From NCBI RefSeq assembly GCF_032362555.1, contig NC_083512.1:11210001-11274000 (forward strand): a DNA stretch of 64,000 nucleotides. The letters run 5' to 3'. The stretch is from Amyelois transitella. Lineage: Eukaryota > Arthropoda > Insecta > Lepidoptera > Pyralidae. Positions 1-12,800 of the stretch are shown here, in pieces (within the stretch, counting starts at the first letter, position 1; every line of letters starts with the position of its first letter). Below the pieces are notes generated by a model. That model ran no database searches and was not told the DNA's origin. It saw nothing but the letters and a program-made list of their open reading frames with translations. Made by a program: the position numbers and the translations under genes.

Positions 1-95
1 GTGACAGGTTGCTAGCCCATATAAGAATCGCAAGTTTATAAGCCTATCCCTTAGTAGCATCTTACGACGTAGTGGTCCTATTCTTTTTTTTATTG
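1..95 (-). mobile_element. SINE-A fragment, cut by the window edge
   Basis: The first 95 bases match the 5' half of SINE-A in reverse (GTGACAGGTTGCTAGCCCAT, then the block ending in GTGGTCCTATTC). It lies in the Moesin intron before the first visible exon. The remaining intron to 447 is AT-rich with nothing else recognised. Confidence 0.75.
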
Positions 96-447
96 TGTTA
101 CTTATTTTTGTTAGTGGTATAGCAAAAATGGACCTGAAGGGTTTAGAAGACTTCTCCTATTCTAGAAATTATGATTTCAGATTACTTACAGATTTGTTTT
201 ATTTTGTCTTTGTTGAATTTTACTATATTTCATTAAGGTCCCTTTTTGCGTAACTGCTCACGTATTTTGTCCTTATTCCATTTGTATTAAATTGTATTTT
301 TTTTTTCCACGTTGAAATGTATTTTTTTAAACGTATATGAGTAGAAATGTTATACTTGAGATATGTTTTGGTTGTCGTGTGTCAGTGTTTAGCTCTAGAC
401 TTAGATCCGTTGACCTCGTGCCTTAACCACGCCTCGTTTGGTTCCAG

Positions 448-3400
448 GTGATGCAACAGGACGTCAAGAAGGAGAACCCGCTGCAGTTCAAGTTCCGAGC
501 CAAATTCTACCCGGAAGACGTCGCCGACGAGCTCATCCAGGAGATCACACTCAAGTTGTTCTACCTTCAGGTGAGTCCCTAAAGTAATTCGTAATCGTTT
601 ATAAAATACTTTCTCGGTAAACTAAAAAAAAAACAACTAAAAATTCGTCCGTATAGGAAGAGAGGAAGGCATCTTAATTTCTGTCAACATGGAGTCTTCC
701 TAGTTGCTTGAATACTAGTCTGTATTCACCAGAGCATTGGTGGTCGACTTGGTACGGTGCATTAAAATGCATAATACGCAGAAAAGCACAGGTTCGAATC
801 TCACCTCTCCCGGGTTAGGTTTCCCTGCTAAGGTTGTGGAGGTCAGACGGGAGTCGCTTCGTGGAAAAACCTGACTCTCCATAGCGAAAGGATGCAATTG
901 GGGCCAAAACGATATAAAGCCAGGAGAAAGAAGATTCAGCAGAGCTTAGATGCCGTAAACGATCTTCACAATTCTGCTGGTCAATACACAAATGCTGACA
1001 AGTATCTGTTGGGTATACCTCAAGGCATAGCCAGATCCTGTATCATTCTAAGGAAGAGCACTGCAATAAAACACTTTAATTACGATTAGTAACTAATCTA
1101 CGCAAAGACCAACCCAACGAATAATACAAATTTACCTCTTTTCAGGTCAAAAATGCAATCCTGTCAGACGAAATTTACTGTCCACCAGAGACTTCAGTAC
1201 TCTTGGCTTCTTACGCCGTGCAAGCCCGACATGGGGACCACAACCCGTCCATACACAGCCCCGGGTTCCTGGCTAACGACCGCCTGCTGCCACAGAGAGT
1301 CACAGACCAGCATAAGGTGAGTTTGGTGACTTTTGATTATGTTATACACGAATAGGTCTAAATATGCTGGTCGGAATGGAGTCTTCAGTACTCCTGACTT
1401 CTTACGCCGCGCAAGCCCTAAATGGGGACTACAACCCCTCCATACACAGCCCTGGGTTCCTGGCCAACGACCGCCTGCTGCCACAGGGAGTCACAGACCA
1501 GCATAAGGTGAGTTTGGTGACTTTTGATAATGTTATACACGAATAGGTCTAAATATGCTGGTCGGAATGGAGTCTTCAGTACTCCTGACTTCTTACGCCG
1601 TCCATACACAGCCCAGGATTGACTGCCACTGAAAGGGTTACAGCACAGCATAAGGTGACCTGGCGTCTTTTGATAATTTTATTCACAGCTCGGTCTAAAT
1701 ATACTGGTCGGAATTCTATTAGCCGCTACTTGGTCCAAACCTAACCCAGAGTTCCTCACATGTACCAGAAGATGGAGTTTTAACCACGTGATTCCATTAA
1801 TATCAACAACTGTATATCAGACTCTAGGGAATGAGAGATATTTATCATTTTCAACCATAGTGTGGGCAACTGTCAACTGATTTCAAAATATGATTGAGTC
1901 CTAATTTATCCCATCAAAAACACCTCAACTTACCTTTGCCGTTCTCCCCAGATGTCCCGCGACGAATGGGAGCAGAGCATCACTAACTGGTGGCAGGAGC
2001 ACCGCGGCATGCTGCGGGAGGACGCCATGATGGAGTACCTCAAGATCGCCCAGGACCTGGAGATGTACGGCGTCAACTACTTCGAGATCAGGAACAAGAA
2101 GAACACCGAGCTGTGGTTGGGCGTCGACGCTCTGGGGTTGAACATCTACGAGAAGGATGACAAGTGAGTAATTGTCCTCGCGACGTGACGTTGTCATCGA
2201 TTTAGACCTGGAGATTATAATACTGCTGGGTGTAGTCAAAAAACACGCACTCCTTTATTATTGGTCATATGTACCACACGTATGACCAATAATAAAGGAG
2301 TGGGCAAGTCATATGTATAAATGTGCCGTCACCAAAATTTATTCAAATTCAGTCTTTTCAAGGCTTGTTGGCTCTGTCTACTCCGCAAGGGATATAGACG
2401 TGACCATATGTATGTATGTCACCAAAATTAAAAAGAATAGGAGAATCTATCTCTTTCCCATGGATGTCGTAAAAGGTGACTTACGGAGAGGCTTATAAAC
2501 ATGGTATTCTTATAGACTGCTGGCTTTGTCTTCCTCGCAAGAAATGGACATGATTATATTGATGGATGGAAGTTATATAATTACTTAAAAGATCTCCCAT
2601 ATAACTCGTTGTTTCTGACTAGAAACTCAATTTTGTATTAGGCGATAGTATAAGTTGTCCTGTTCATAAGTGCCAGTAACAATATAACATAAATATATTA
2701 TTTTACTCAAAAAAAAAAACTTGAAACAATTTTTGCATGAAACTTACTAAACTCCCCCTTTCCAGACTGACCCCCAAAATCGGCTTCCCCTGGTCGGAGA
2801 TCCGCAACATATCCTTCAACGACCGCAAGTTCATCATCAAGCCCATAGACAAGAAGGCTCCCGACTTCGTCTTCTTCGCCCCCCGCGTCCGGGTCAACAA
2901 GCGCATACTGGCGCTTTGTATGGGGAACCACGAGTTGTATATGAGGCGTCGTAAGCCCGACACCATCGATGTGCAGCAGATGAAGGCCCAGGCTAGAGAG
3001 GAGAAGTTGGCGAAGCAAGCGCAGAGGTAAGTTGTAGGTTCACTAGGTACAATATAGAAGTACATTTTGCTTCATTTAGGTCTAGTTTATAAGCAGATTT
3101 CACACGTTCCCGCGCACTTCAAAACACCAATTGATGAACCGCCGAGCGAAGATCTTCTTTCAGAAGAAAAAGAAGACTAGGTCTCCAAAAAAAGTGAACT
3201 GTGTGTAAAGTCTTGTTTTTTTTTTGAGACTTTGTATTGGACATGATTAAATTATATGAAAATAATATCTGCTGACATTCCTTGGGCCCTATTCGACCAA
3301 CTATTTCATAAGGTCCGTTACTTTGTAAAACATTTTTGATTATGAAACACTATTTGTGACAAAATAAATACATACAAATACATACATAAAATCACGCCTC

Positions 3401-6400
3401 TTTCCCAAAAATAAATGGTTTGATAACAATCATTAGTGGTCTATTTACGAATTCGGCCATGGATTTATTAATGTCATTCTTTCGCAGAGAAAAATTGCAA
3501 CTTGAAATCGCTGCCCGCGAGCGCGCGGAGAAGAAACAGCAAGAATATGAAGACCGACTTCGGCAAATGCAAGAGGAGATGGAGCGCTCACAGGTAATAT
3601 TTACTTTTATACTCCAGTATATTAGTTAAAAAAGAGATTTGGCCAGGTTCTTTGGACATTGCGAATAGCTCAATATAGGAACAAAGTATGGTGTTATATT
3701 AATAGGATTAATAGGCCTCCATCCGGCTCGAAGGACCAACAACCAAGATATATAAAATATGCATATAGTCGATAATTTTTTTTCAGTTATTTGTCACTCT
3801 GTCTTTTCAAACAGTAAATACACGGACATTGGATTCTGATATATGTGATTACATCAACGGGATTATTTATTAGCATTGACAATGCAGGAGTCTGTGTGAC
3901 TTATCTAGATATTTTCCATATCTAAGGTCAACCATAAAGCTCTCTCTGGAAAATTGAGACATTAAGTAAAAAATAAGACATTGACAAACGTTAACTGATT
4001 TTTAACTTTCGAATTGCATTATACTTTTTATAATGTATGTTTCTACTATAAACGTGCACGTAACGTACCTTTATTTTATCTCGGACATTTTGAATCATGT
4101 TACAATAATCCGTGGTCAGCCAAAGACTTGAAAGTAAAAAATGATGTCCCTCAGGCGAATCTGCTAGAAGCCCAGGACATAATCCGGCGGCTGGAGGAAC
4201 AACTGAGACTCCTCCAAGCAGCTAAGGAGGAGCTGGAGCAGCGGCAGAACGAGCTGCAAGCCATGATGACACGGCTCGAGGAAACCAAGGTTGGTGCACT
4301 AGTCTTGTAGCTATTAAAGCACCAATTGTATTTTTCGGATACATTTGAAACTCTTAATGCATGTATCTTTGATTTCATAACTTATTTGTTAAATGTTTAT
4401 TTGTAGAATAATATCGACGAAGTTGAGTTTGCAGTTGACACGCGTCGTTGTTAAAATAACAAATATTTTATCACGAAAATAATTAATTTCACCCTCACTT
4501 CTATTTTTTCATATCAGAATAGTTTTCAGATTCATTATTTTTACGTTTTGAGTACGAAATTGTTTTCCAACGATATAATTTTCCGACATCGGTAATTAGT
4601 GGACAGATAAATTCTTCAAAGAAATCGAAAGATAATGGCTAGCAAATGATTTTTAGACGAATTGTTCGTATACCAAACGACTGTCGGAAAACTGTTTCAG
4701 AGTCCACTTTTCCAATGTAAAAGTACTATAACACAATCACGTTGATAGATAGATAGAACATGTTTGCACATTACACAGAACATGGAAGCGGCGGAACGCG
4801 CCAAACTCGAAGAGGAGATCCGCACCAAACAGGAGGAGGTGTCGAGGATCCAGCAGGAGGTCGAGATCAAGGACTCGGAGACACGCCGCCTCCAGGAGGA
4901 GGTCGAGGAGGCTCGCCGCAAGCAGGTAAGGAGCGATCATTAAATCAATTAAAAAAAAAATAATGGAAGCATGACTAGGAATGCAGTTTTTGTGGAAAGA
5001 TTATTGTTGTTTATAATAAAAAAGAGTGGGCCAAGGTGCGAGCCTTGGGGAACACCAGAAAGTACATACGCTGGTGCCTATAAGAATACATTAACAATGT
5101 TAGGTTGATTGCGACTAGCAATATAGGATTTTACCCAACAGACAAAATTCTTATATTTATTAACGGCTGAACGTTTTTGATTAAGAAAGACGGTGATTTA
5201 CTTCATCGAATGCTTTACGAATATCTGTACCCTGTATCACAAACAATACGTTCTTCGTTTTCTTATTTGTCAGTATAACGCTAGAGTTTGATGTGCATTA
5301 TTAGATAAATGGTTACATTTTAATTTTATAAATATCGACGCAAATTATTCTTAGAACAAATTATAAACTTGAGGATTTGTAGATGCTGTCTTAGACTCTA
5401 ATTTCGTTCCTGAAGATATGACGATATTATTTAGTGGTAATTCTTCTCACTGCAGAGCATTTCTGCACAGACATCCTGAAATTGGCCAAATCTTCTCCCC
5501 AATGACAAATCCGTATTTCTGTTACTAAAAGCAAAGTAGTAGCAGAGCCAATAAAAAATACAATGTGGATTCAACCATTCAGTCAAAGATGACAAGATTT
5601 AGAGTTGATAATGTTGCCCCAGGACGAGGCGGCGGCGCTGCTGGCGGCCGCCACGACGCCGTCGCACCACCACGTGAGCGAGGCGGAGGCGGGCGCGGAC
5701 GGCGACGCGGGCTCCGACGCGGGCTCCGAGTCCGGCGGCGGCGAGCTGGCGCGCGCGCCCGACGACCTGGTGGACCCCGTGGCCGAGCGCCGCACGCTGC
5801 AGGAGCGCAACGAGCGGCTGCACAACCAGCTCAAGGTGACCGCTGCAGCTCTCTCTGTCTGCCTGCCCAGGGTATATATCACGTGTTAGGGGGGCGGAGA
5901 CCTGGTGGACCCCGTGGCCGAGCGCCGCACGCTGCAGGAGCGCAACGAGCGGCTGCACAACCAGCTCAAGGTGACCGCTGCAGCTCTCTCTGTCTGCCTG
6001 CCCAGGGTATATATCACGTGTTAGGGGGGCGGAGACGCATTTAGGGGAACAACGGGCAGTTGCATCATCAGCTCAAGATTATTATTATTACACTATTCTC
6101 TCTTTTACTTGTAGCGAATGGAACGTGACAAGCTCGGAAGTCGAGCTAGGAGTGTACACAACATTACATTTCGCCTTCTAAAAACCCATTGTAGGAAGTA
6201 TAGTTAATAAAGTTATTTAATTCCTACAGAAGAAAGAAGGAGAAAAGAGGAGAAAATAATCGGTTTAAGATAATTATATTATCAACATAAAAATTGAGAA
6301 GCTTTTTACAATGAAAATTATTTTGACATAAATCACTAACAAAACCATGGCAACCGTTGCTATGGGCGTCTAGCAAGAAGGTTGCCTACACCCATCAACT

Positions 6401-6591
6401 AAACACCAAAAAACCGTCAATTCCAGGCGCTGAAACAAGACCTAGCCCAGTCCAGGGACGAGACGAAAGAGACGGCCATGGACAAGATCCACCGGGAGAA
6501 CGTGCGCCAAGGCCGCGACAAGTACAAGACGTTGAGGGAAATCCGCAAGGGGAACACCAAACGCCGCGTCGACCAGTTCGAGAACATGTAA
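448..6591 (+). CDS. Moe: Moesin (ezrin-radixin-moesin family), nine 3' coding exons, 5' partial
   Basis: Moesin links cortical actin to membrane proteins. Its N-terminal FERM domain binds membrane tails and PIP2; its C-terminal domain binds F-actin. Exons 448-570, 1146-1316, 1952-2163, 2766-3026, 3488-3593, 4155-4289, 4779-4925, 5623-5835 and 6427-6591 join in a continuous frame (510 codons plus stop) with GT/AG borders throughout. Seen: FERM F1-F3 segments ([56 protein letters not shown]), a long charged coiled coil (exons 5-7), an Ala/Gly/Ser-rich linker (exon 8), and a C-terminal tail ending in RVDQFENM. The regulatory threonine of KYKTLR, the site phosphorylated to open ERM proteins, is at 6529-6531. 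The first ~70 residues lie upstream of the window. Two exons have partial tandem copies in the following introns. The identity is secure because the tail matches fly Moesin nearly residue for residue as I remember it. Confidence 0.96.
770..935 (+). repeat. Family E dispersed repeat fragment in a Moesin intron
   Basis: The block with GAGGTCAGACGGGAGTCGCT followed by an AAACCTGACTC segment recurs at 24395-24560, 30600-30790 (reverse), 57240-57300 and 59815-60000. It is non-coding and of unknown class. Confidence 0.6.
1189..1700 (+). repeat. Tandem partial duplication of Moesin exon 2 with its splice donor (191-bp period)
   Basis: The 3' two thirds of the 1146-1316 exon, its GTGAGT donor and ~60 bp of intron recur with a 191-bp offset. 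Copy 2 (about 1381-1570) is nearly complete and keeps a reading frame to its own donor at 1508. Copy 3 (about 1572-1700) has an internal deletion. Copy 2 lacks the first ~14 codons and the normal acceptor, and changes ARHGDHN to ALNGDYN, so it is probably a dead exon fragment. Confidence 0.85.
2248..2302. repeat. Perfect 22-bp inverted repeat (hairpin)
   Basis: Arms at 2248-2269 and 2281-2302 are exact reverse complements around an 11-base loop. The hairpin sits in a Moesin intron just before SINE-A fragments. It may be a tiny foldback element; no function can be assigned. Confidence 0.85.
2325..2575 (+). mobile_element. Two degraded SINE-A fragments in a Moesin intron
   Basis: A 3' SINE-A end (about 2345-2425, ending in GGGATATAGACGTGACC) is followed by a second, internally deleted copy (about 2428-2570) that begins at the AGAATAGGAG block and ends in a mutated GACATGATTATATT tail. 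Confidence 0.7.
4985..5235 (-). mobile_element. Fragment of a non-LTR retrotransposon reverse transcriptase (jockey-like)
   Basis: Reverse-strand translation gives pieces of an RT domain in shifting frames: RKAFDEVNH (motif A region), then a [11 protein letters not shown] segment, then [16 protein letters not shown] (motif B region). Stops and frameshifts separate them, so this is an old, dead LINE fragment in the Moesin intron between 4925 and 5623. Confidence 0.8.
5764..6045 (+). repeat. 135-bp tandem duplication of Moesin exon 8 tail plus donor
   Basis: The last 72 bp of exon 8, its GTGACC donor and 63 bp of intron repeat with a 135-bp offset (GACCTGGTGG at 5764 and 5899). The copies look identical. 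The copied exon tail (5899-5970) lies wholly within the following intron and keeps its own donor at 5971. Confidence 0.9.
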
Positions 6592-8450
6592 CCGATTCGG
6601 ACCCGACGGCGGCACGTTACGTTACACCGGAAAAACTCGATGAACGTTTCTTTTCTCGAAATGTTTTTTTTTTTTTTTTTGCGTTTAAATTTTTTTTTCG
6701 TCTCGTCGTAATAGGGTTAACAAATTTTTAAGTTTGTACTTAACTCGTGCGTTACCGTAACGCCTTTGCTGTTGGATTTTATTATCAGTGACCTAATAAA
6801 GTAATTGGGGAATTCTCTCGAAAATTATTAATGTATCTTTTTTTGTGAGCTGTATGTGTTTACGTCAGCATTATTTTGAGTAGTACATATTTGAGAATTT
6901 CATATCATTTTGATTATTTAGAATTTGTTGTAGGTATGTGAGGTATTGTGCGACATAATCAGCAATCGGTGAATTGAAAAATTGTAGCTGAATAAGTTGA
7001 TTGATTTTTATTATTTTTTTTTTAATGTTTAAAAGTACAGAACCTGTAAGTAGTATTTCTAGGGTAAACGTTTCGAGAAAAGGGACGTAATGAGAGAAAG
7101 ATAAAAAGTTATCAAGGCCGTTAAATATGACGTTGGAGACTATTGGCCGAGTTGTGTAAGGATTATTCTGGAGACAAAATCGTTTTGAACTTTAAACTTT
7201 AAATTTGATGATTCATGTTCCAATATTTTTTAGTTACTTCCTAACCGTTAAAAGAGTGATTTCAAATGATTTTCAACAGGATAATCCTGAGCGCCATTTC
7301 TCTCACAGATACGCATCGCCCCGAACAAATGGTGCCAGAATCGGGACGAGTGTACAAACTGTTATTTATCGCGTTTTGTGCGCGGCCGCCGTGTAATGGC
7401 GTCACAATAAACGCGCGTTCCGAACGCTCCGACGAGCGGCCGAACGCCTCCCCAGGCCCTGTAAATATTGAATATTACTTAATAGTAATTTTATTTTAGA
7501 CCGTAATGTGCTATAACCGATACTGTACACATTATACAATACTTGAGAATCGTGTCGTATATATTTTTAACATTCGCAAATGAAATCATTTATATAAAGC
7601 ACGCGGACTTTCATTATTAATATATAATTTTATATTTAAGTGATTCGGTATATAATTTTATTCAATAATCGTATTGAGACGCCTCGACAGTTCACTTGTT
7701 TAGATTCGTTTTTATTGTAGTTCGCCTGTTTCATGTTGATTTATCTAGTGTTATGTGGAGCGGTCGTGTTAGTGCGGGGTCGACGTGAGCACCTTGCGGG
7801 TCGCTGCAGCCGACTGACAGTCAGACAGCAATCGGAAATGATAGTTCTTGGACGGAGAGTGCTATAGTTGGTGATTTCGGCCTAGCGGCGTTCGGTGTAG
7901 AGTAGTGACGCGTCCAACACCGACGTTATTCGCGAGTTTTGCTCAAACAATGTCTGAAGTGTGTTGTCCGCGCCGCGGGAGAGGGAGGGGGAAGCCCCTT
8001 ATTTATTTTTATAATCATTTATATTGTAGTTGTAGGAGACGAGCAAGTCCTGTCACTGATATTAGAGCGCCCGAGGCGGCTCGGACCGGCCTCGAACCCG
8101 TCCCTCGTTGGATAAAAATTCCTGAACAAAATTCGAAATAGCTACACTACACAATACTTATAGGGAGTATATAATTTTTATTTTTTAAGTGAATAAAAGG
8201 CATTCCATAAGTTACGATGCGGTGGCGTGTACTTGGTTTTGATAAAATTAAAAATAGTTGCAATAATTTGTTTCGTGTTTTGTTTTATACATAAGTGCCA
8301 TCCGTCGCATTCAGCTCAGCGGAGCCCGGGGCTCCGGAGACTCCGGGCGCCAACAACAGTATTGAGCTATATTATCTTGTCATTATTTTCTAAAAATTAT
8401 ACAATACCATGTTGCCTTTCAATCTAGGACGAAATTTTTTTCCAATAAAA
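6592..8450 (+). other. Probable Moesin 3' UTR
   Basis: No coding exon was found after the Moesin stop. AATAAA signals occur at 6795-6800, 7406-7411 and 8444-8449, and the first recognisable dispersed repeat starts only at ~8763. A short UTR ending near 6820 and a long one ending near 8470 are both possible. The end given is inferred from the last signal and the lack of repeats. Confidence 0.4.
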
Positions 8451-9233
8451 TGTTTAAGTAAATAAAACAAATTGGGTTTTATTCATAACCTGTTATATAT
8501 TTTCCTATATTATTTTTCATTTTATTTCCCCCATGCCATTTTTGGTGGATCTTAAGCTACAGGAGAAAGAATTTCATACAAATATCAGCCATTTATTTGT
8601 GCAGACCTTAAATTATTTAATAAGAACAAAACATTTTCATAGATGTATCTAAATAATAAATTGTTCCATAGAATAATTATGAATTGATCAATGAAAAAGA
8701 AATCTACTGGTCTACTTCTAATAAACATATTAAAACATTTTAATGTATTCACATTATGAATCACTAGCTGTGCCCGCGGAATAGTTATTTTGGGCATCAT
8801 TGGGCTTCAATGATCAAGGATGAATAATTTTCCCCGTTTTTTTTACATTTTCCATTATTTCTTCGCTCCTAATAGTTGCAGCGTGATGTTATTATAGCCT
8901 AAAGCTCTCCTCGAAAAATGGTCTATTCAACACAAAAAGAATTTTTCAATTCGAACCTTTTAACCATTTTCCTGAGATAAGCGCGTTCAAACAAACAAAC
9001 AAACTCTTCAGCTTTGTAATATTAGTATATATTTAACAATATGTACCTACTGTCACCATGGTGGATATCACAAAGAGTAAGTAAGACTACATCATGGAGT
9101 GTGTTAACAAAGGAGAAGAATCCCAAGTTTAGTTTCCTTTAATCTCCTTTTCCGATATCCATGTGAAAGAAACTGAGTGGTCGACAGTGTCGGGAACCAC
9201 ATGTGTATTTCACACACTTCTCTATATGAATTT
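8451..9233. other. Spacer between convergent Moesin and zinc-finger genes, with a family C repeat
   Basis: AT-rich spacer. About 8763-9032 is a family C copy: it starts CTAGCTGTGCCCGCGGA and ends near CTTCAGCTTTGTAATATTAG. Family C also occurs at 11872, 28265, 30063, 31620, 57800 and 59280, and looks like the conserved tail of a lepidopteran retroelement. Nothing else was recognised. Confidence 0.6.
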
Positions 9234-9455
9234 CCGGCCTCTGTGGCGCAGCAGTCGTACGCTTGTCTGTGACACCGGAGGTCCCGGGTTCGAATCCCGG
9301 CCAGGGCATGATGAGTAAAGAACTTTTTCTGATTGGCCTGGGCCTTAGATGTTTATCTATATAAGTATTAATAAAAAAAATATAGAATCGCCGAGTTAGT
9401 ATCTCGTAACACAAGTCTCGAGCTTACTTCGAGGCTAACTCAATCTGTGTAATTT
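9234..9455 (+). mobile_element. tRNA-derived SINE
   Basis: The head has a pol III A box (TGGCGCAGCAG) and B box (GGTTCGAATCC) 30-odd bases apart. An unrelated body follows, ending in a CGAGGCTAACTCAATCTGTG tail. The same unit recurs at least seven times in the window, so it is a SINE and not a tRNA gene. Confidence 0.9.
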
Positions 9456-9464
9456 GTCCCGTAT

Positions 9465-9725
9465 ATATATATACATACATACATACATATGATCACGTCT
9501 TTATCCCTTACGGGGTAGACAGAGCCAACAGTCTTGAAAAGACTGATAGGCCACGTTCAGCTGTTTGGCTTAATGATAGAATTGAGATTCAAATAGTGAC
9601 GGGTTGCTAGCCCATCGCCTAAAAGAATCCCAAGTTTATAAGCCTTAGTCGCCTTTTACGACATCCATGGGAACGAGATGGAGTGGTCCTATTCTTTTTT
9701 GTATTGATGCCGGGAACCACACGGC
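9465..9725 (-). mobile_element. SINE-A, near full length
   Basis: Starts in a CATA microsatellite, then the GTCTTTATCCCTTACGGGG block, and ends at GGGAACCACACGGCA. It lies directly next to the zinc-finger gene stop and abuts the preceding tRNA-SINE. Confidence 0.85.
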
Positions 9726-9815
9726 ATATTATAATATATATATATATTTATTTACATTTGTCACAATTTTCTATAACAGTATCCTACATATCGCACACTA
9801 TGTAAGTATTCACTA

Positions 9816-12800
9816 TCACTTGTCCTTCCCGCGATGGTCGGCCGACTTAAGATGCCGCGTGAGGGCGCTCTTGTCGGTGAAGTCTCTGGAGCACAAGTCG
9901 CAAGTGTACACTCGCCCTTCGTGCACCGCCAAGTGGCGGCTCAGACCTGCGGATATCATTTATAGTAAGTACTAGCTTTTAGTAGTGCCGTGTGGTTCCC
10001 GGCACCAATAAAAAAAGAATAGGACCACTCCATCTCTTTCCCATGGATGTCGTAAAAGGCGACTAAGGGATAGGCTTATAAACTTGGGATTCTTTTTGAG
10101 GCGATGGGTTAGCAACCTGTCACTATTTGAATCTCAATTCTATCATTAAGCCAAATAGCTGAACGTGGCCATTCAGTCCTTTCAAGACTGTTGGCTCTGT
10201 CTACCCCGCAACGGATATAGACGTGAACATATGTATGTATGTACCTATGTATAAAAAAAGAATGGGACCACTCCGTCTCATTTCCATGTATGTCGTAAAA
10301 GGCGACTAAGAGATAGGCTTATAAACTTGGGGTTCTTCTTTTAGGCGATAGGCTAGCAACCTGTCACTATTTGAATCTCAATTCTATCTTAAAGCCAAAT
10401 AGCTGATCATGGCCTATCAGTCTTTACAAGACTGTTGGTTCTGTCTACCTTGCAAGGGATATAGACGTGATTATATGTATGTATGTGACCCTGAGCCTAT
10501 ATAAGAGGCCCACCCTAGTAGTAGTAGTAGTAGGTCATCACTGGCAGTACGCGCAGGTCAATGGCCTTAATTTTAAATATATATGGGACAAATTATATAG
10601 ATAGGGGTAGCTCAAAGTTTGAGATGAGAGACAGATTATGGGTAACCAACCAACTTAACGTTATTATATTTTTACCCGATTGCAATGGGTGTTATTTTCG
10701 GCGTGTATGTAATATTTATTCATAAACTTATACTGTACTAAACACGGCGACAATTACATTCAATTGTATGAAATAAGAAAAAATAACAACATAATTTTAG
10801 TTTATACTAATTAGCTTGATACAAGTTAATTGGTATACTAAAATTGTGCATTAAAAATATGAATGTTTGCGTGAGAGCATGCGAGTGGACCGTGAAGTTG
10901 GCGTTGTTGAAGAAAATGCTACAGTGCAGTTACCGCTTCTTCACTGAGGCTTTGGAAGCGGCAGTAAACATAGTTTTAAGTAATTTATTTGACGTCAACT
11001 AAGGTTGTGTAACTAAAAGATATGACAATATTTTGAAGTTGAATTTGCTTAAATCCAAGATAAATTCGCCGCTTACGATTGTTTGTGAATATTATACTTT
11101 TTATCGCAGAGAAATTGTCTTTTGTTCAAGTAAACAAATGACAAAAAGTAATAACCGATTTTCAACTTCCATGTTGCATTATACATCAATAATTAATACA
11201 GGTATTAAACGTTCGGACGTTTCGAATCATTAATACGTAACAGGTATAATTACCCGAGGCGTAGAGGAAGACCTTGGGACAGGAGCCGCAGCGGTGCAGG
11301 CGCAGCGTGCGCGCGGCGGCGGGCGCGTGCGAGCGCGCGTGCGCGGCCAGCGCGGCGCGCTGCGTGAAGCTGCGCGCGCACGCGCCGCACGGGAACGGCC
11401 GCACGGCTGCGGGCAGGCGGTGCCCATGTTAATACATTCCGTAATATTATTAATAGTAAAAATAGGGATTCCTCTTTTAGGCGATGGGCTTACAACCTGT
11501 CACTATATGAACCTCAATCCTATCACTAAGCCAAACAGCTAAGCGTGGCCTATCAGTCTTCAAAGCTGGTGGCTCTGTCTACCCCGCTAGGGATATAGAC
11601 GTGACTACATGTATGTATAGTTAATAATACGTATACACATTTGGACAAAATGATGTTCACTATATAAATGTGACCATGAGACAGCTCCTCTTTTAGGAAT
11701 CTCAATTCTATCACCAAGCCAAGGCCAAGGCCAAAGCTTCAAGGGTCTGTGTAGTCATAATCATAATCATTTATTCCTCGAATACGGATACAATGTTGGT
11801 CTTAGTATTTAGGTACAGCTTCTGTGAACACATACATATTCTACCTCTTAAGGCGTCGGAATTATATACATATACTAGCTGTGCCCGCGACTTCGTCCAC
11901 GTGGAATAGTTATTTGGGGCATCATTGAAGACCTTCCGTTTTTTTCACATTTTCCATTATATTATCGCTCCTAATAGTTGCAGCGTGATGTTATATAGCC
12001 TAAAGCCTTCCTCGATAAATGGTCTATTCGACGCAAAAAGAATTTTTCAATTCGATCCAGTAGTTCCTGAGATTAGCGCGTTCAAACAAACAAACAAACA
12101 AACAAATTCTTCAGCTTTATAATAATTACTTTATCGCACCACCAACCAAAAGTTTTTTTCTGTTTGGTCAGCTGGTTGACTGGTAGAGAATGCCAAACGG
12201 CATTAAGTCCGCCTTTTGTACATTTTTGTTTTTTGTGCAATAAAGTTTAAATAAATAAATATTAGTATATATTTTAAATTAGTAGTATAGCATATAAATG
12301 AGCCACCCACCGGAGTGCACGAGCCGGTGGCGCGCGAGCACGCAGCGCTGCGCGAAGGCGCGGCCGCACTGCTCGCAGGCGTGCGGCCGCGCCGCCGAGT
12401 GCGCGCGCGCGTGCCGCGCCAGCGCCGAGCGCGACGACAGCCACTTGTCGCACGTCGCGCACCACGCGCCGCGCCTGCGCATCTCGCTTGCGTCACACTT
12501 TTCTTCAACTTAGTACATTTTGCTAGCCGTGCCGTTTGGTTCCCGGCACCAATAGAAGAATAGGACCAATCCATCTCTCTCCCATGGATGTCGTAAAAGG
12601 CGACTGAAGGGTAGGCTTATAAACTTGTGATTCATTTATATAGATGATGGGCTAGCAACCTGTTACAACTTGAATCTTAATTCCTTCATGAAGCCATAAA
12701 ACTGAATGTGGCCTTTCGGTATTATCGAGACTGTTGACTCTGTCTTCCCCGCAAGAGATATAGACGTGCCTTTATGTACGTATGTTGTAAAGTTGTGCTA

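Noticed and set aside
1925-2239. Reverse ORF opposite Moesin exon 3
   Set aside because: Antisense shadow of a clear FERM exon.
5565-6044. A 159-codon + strand ORF rich in Arg and Gly
   Set aside because: It is an off-frame reading of GC-rich Moesin exon 8 and its 135-bp duplicate.
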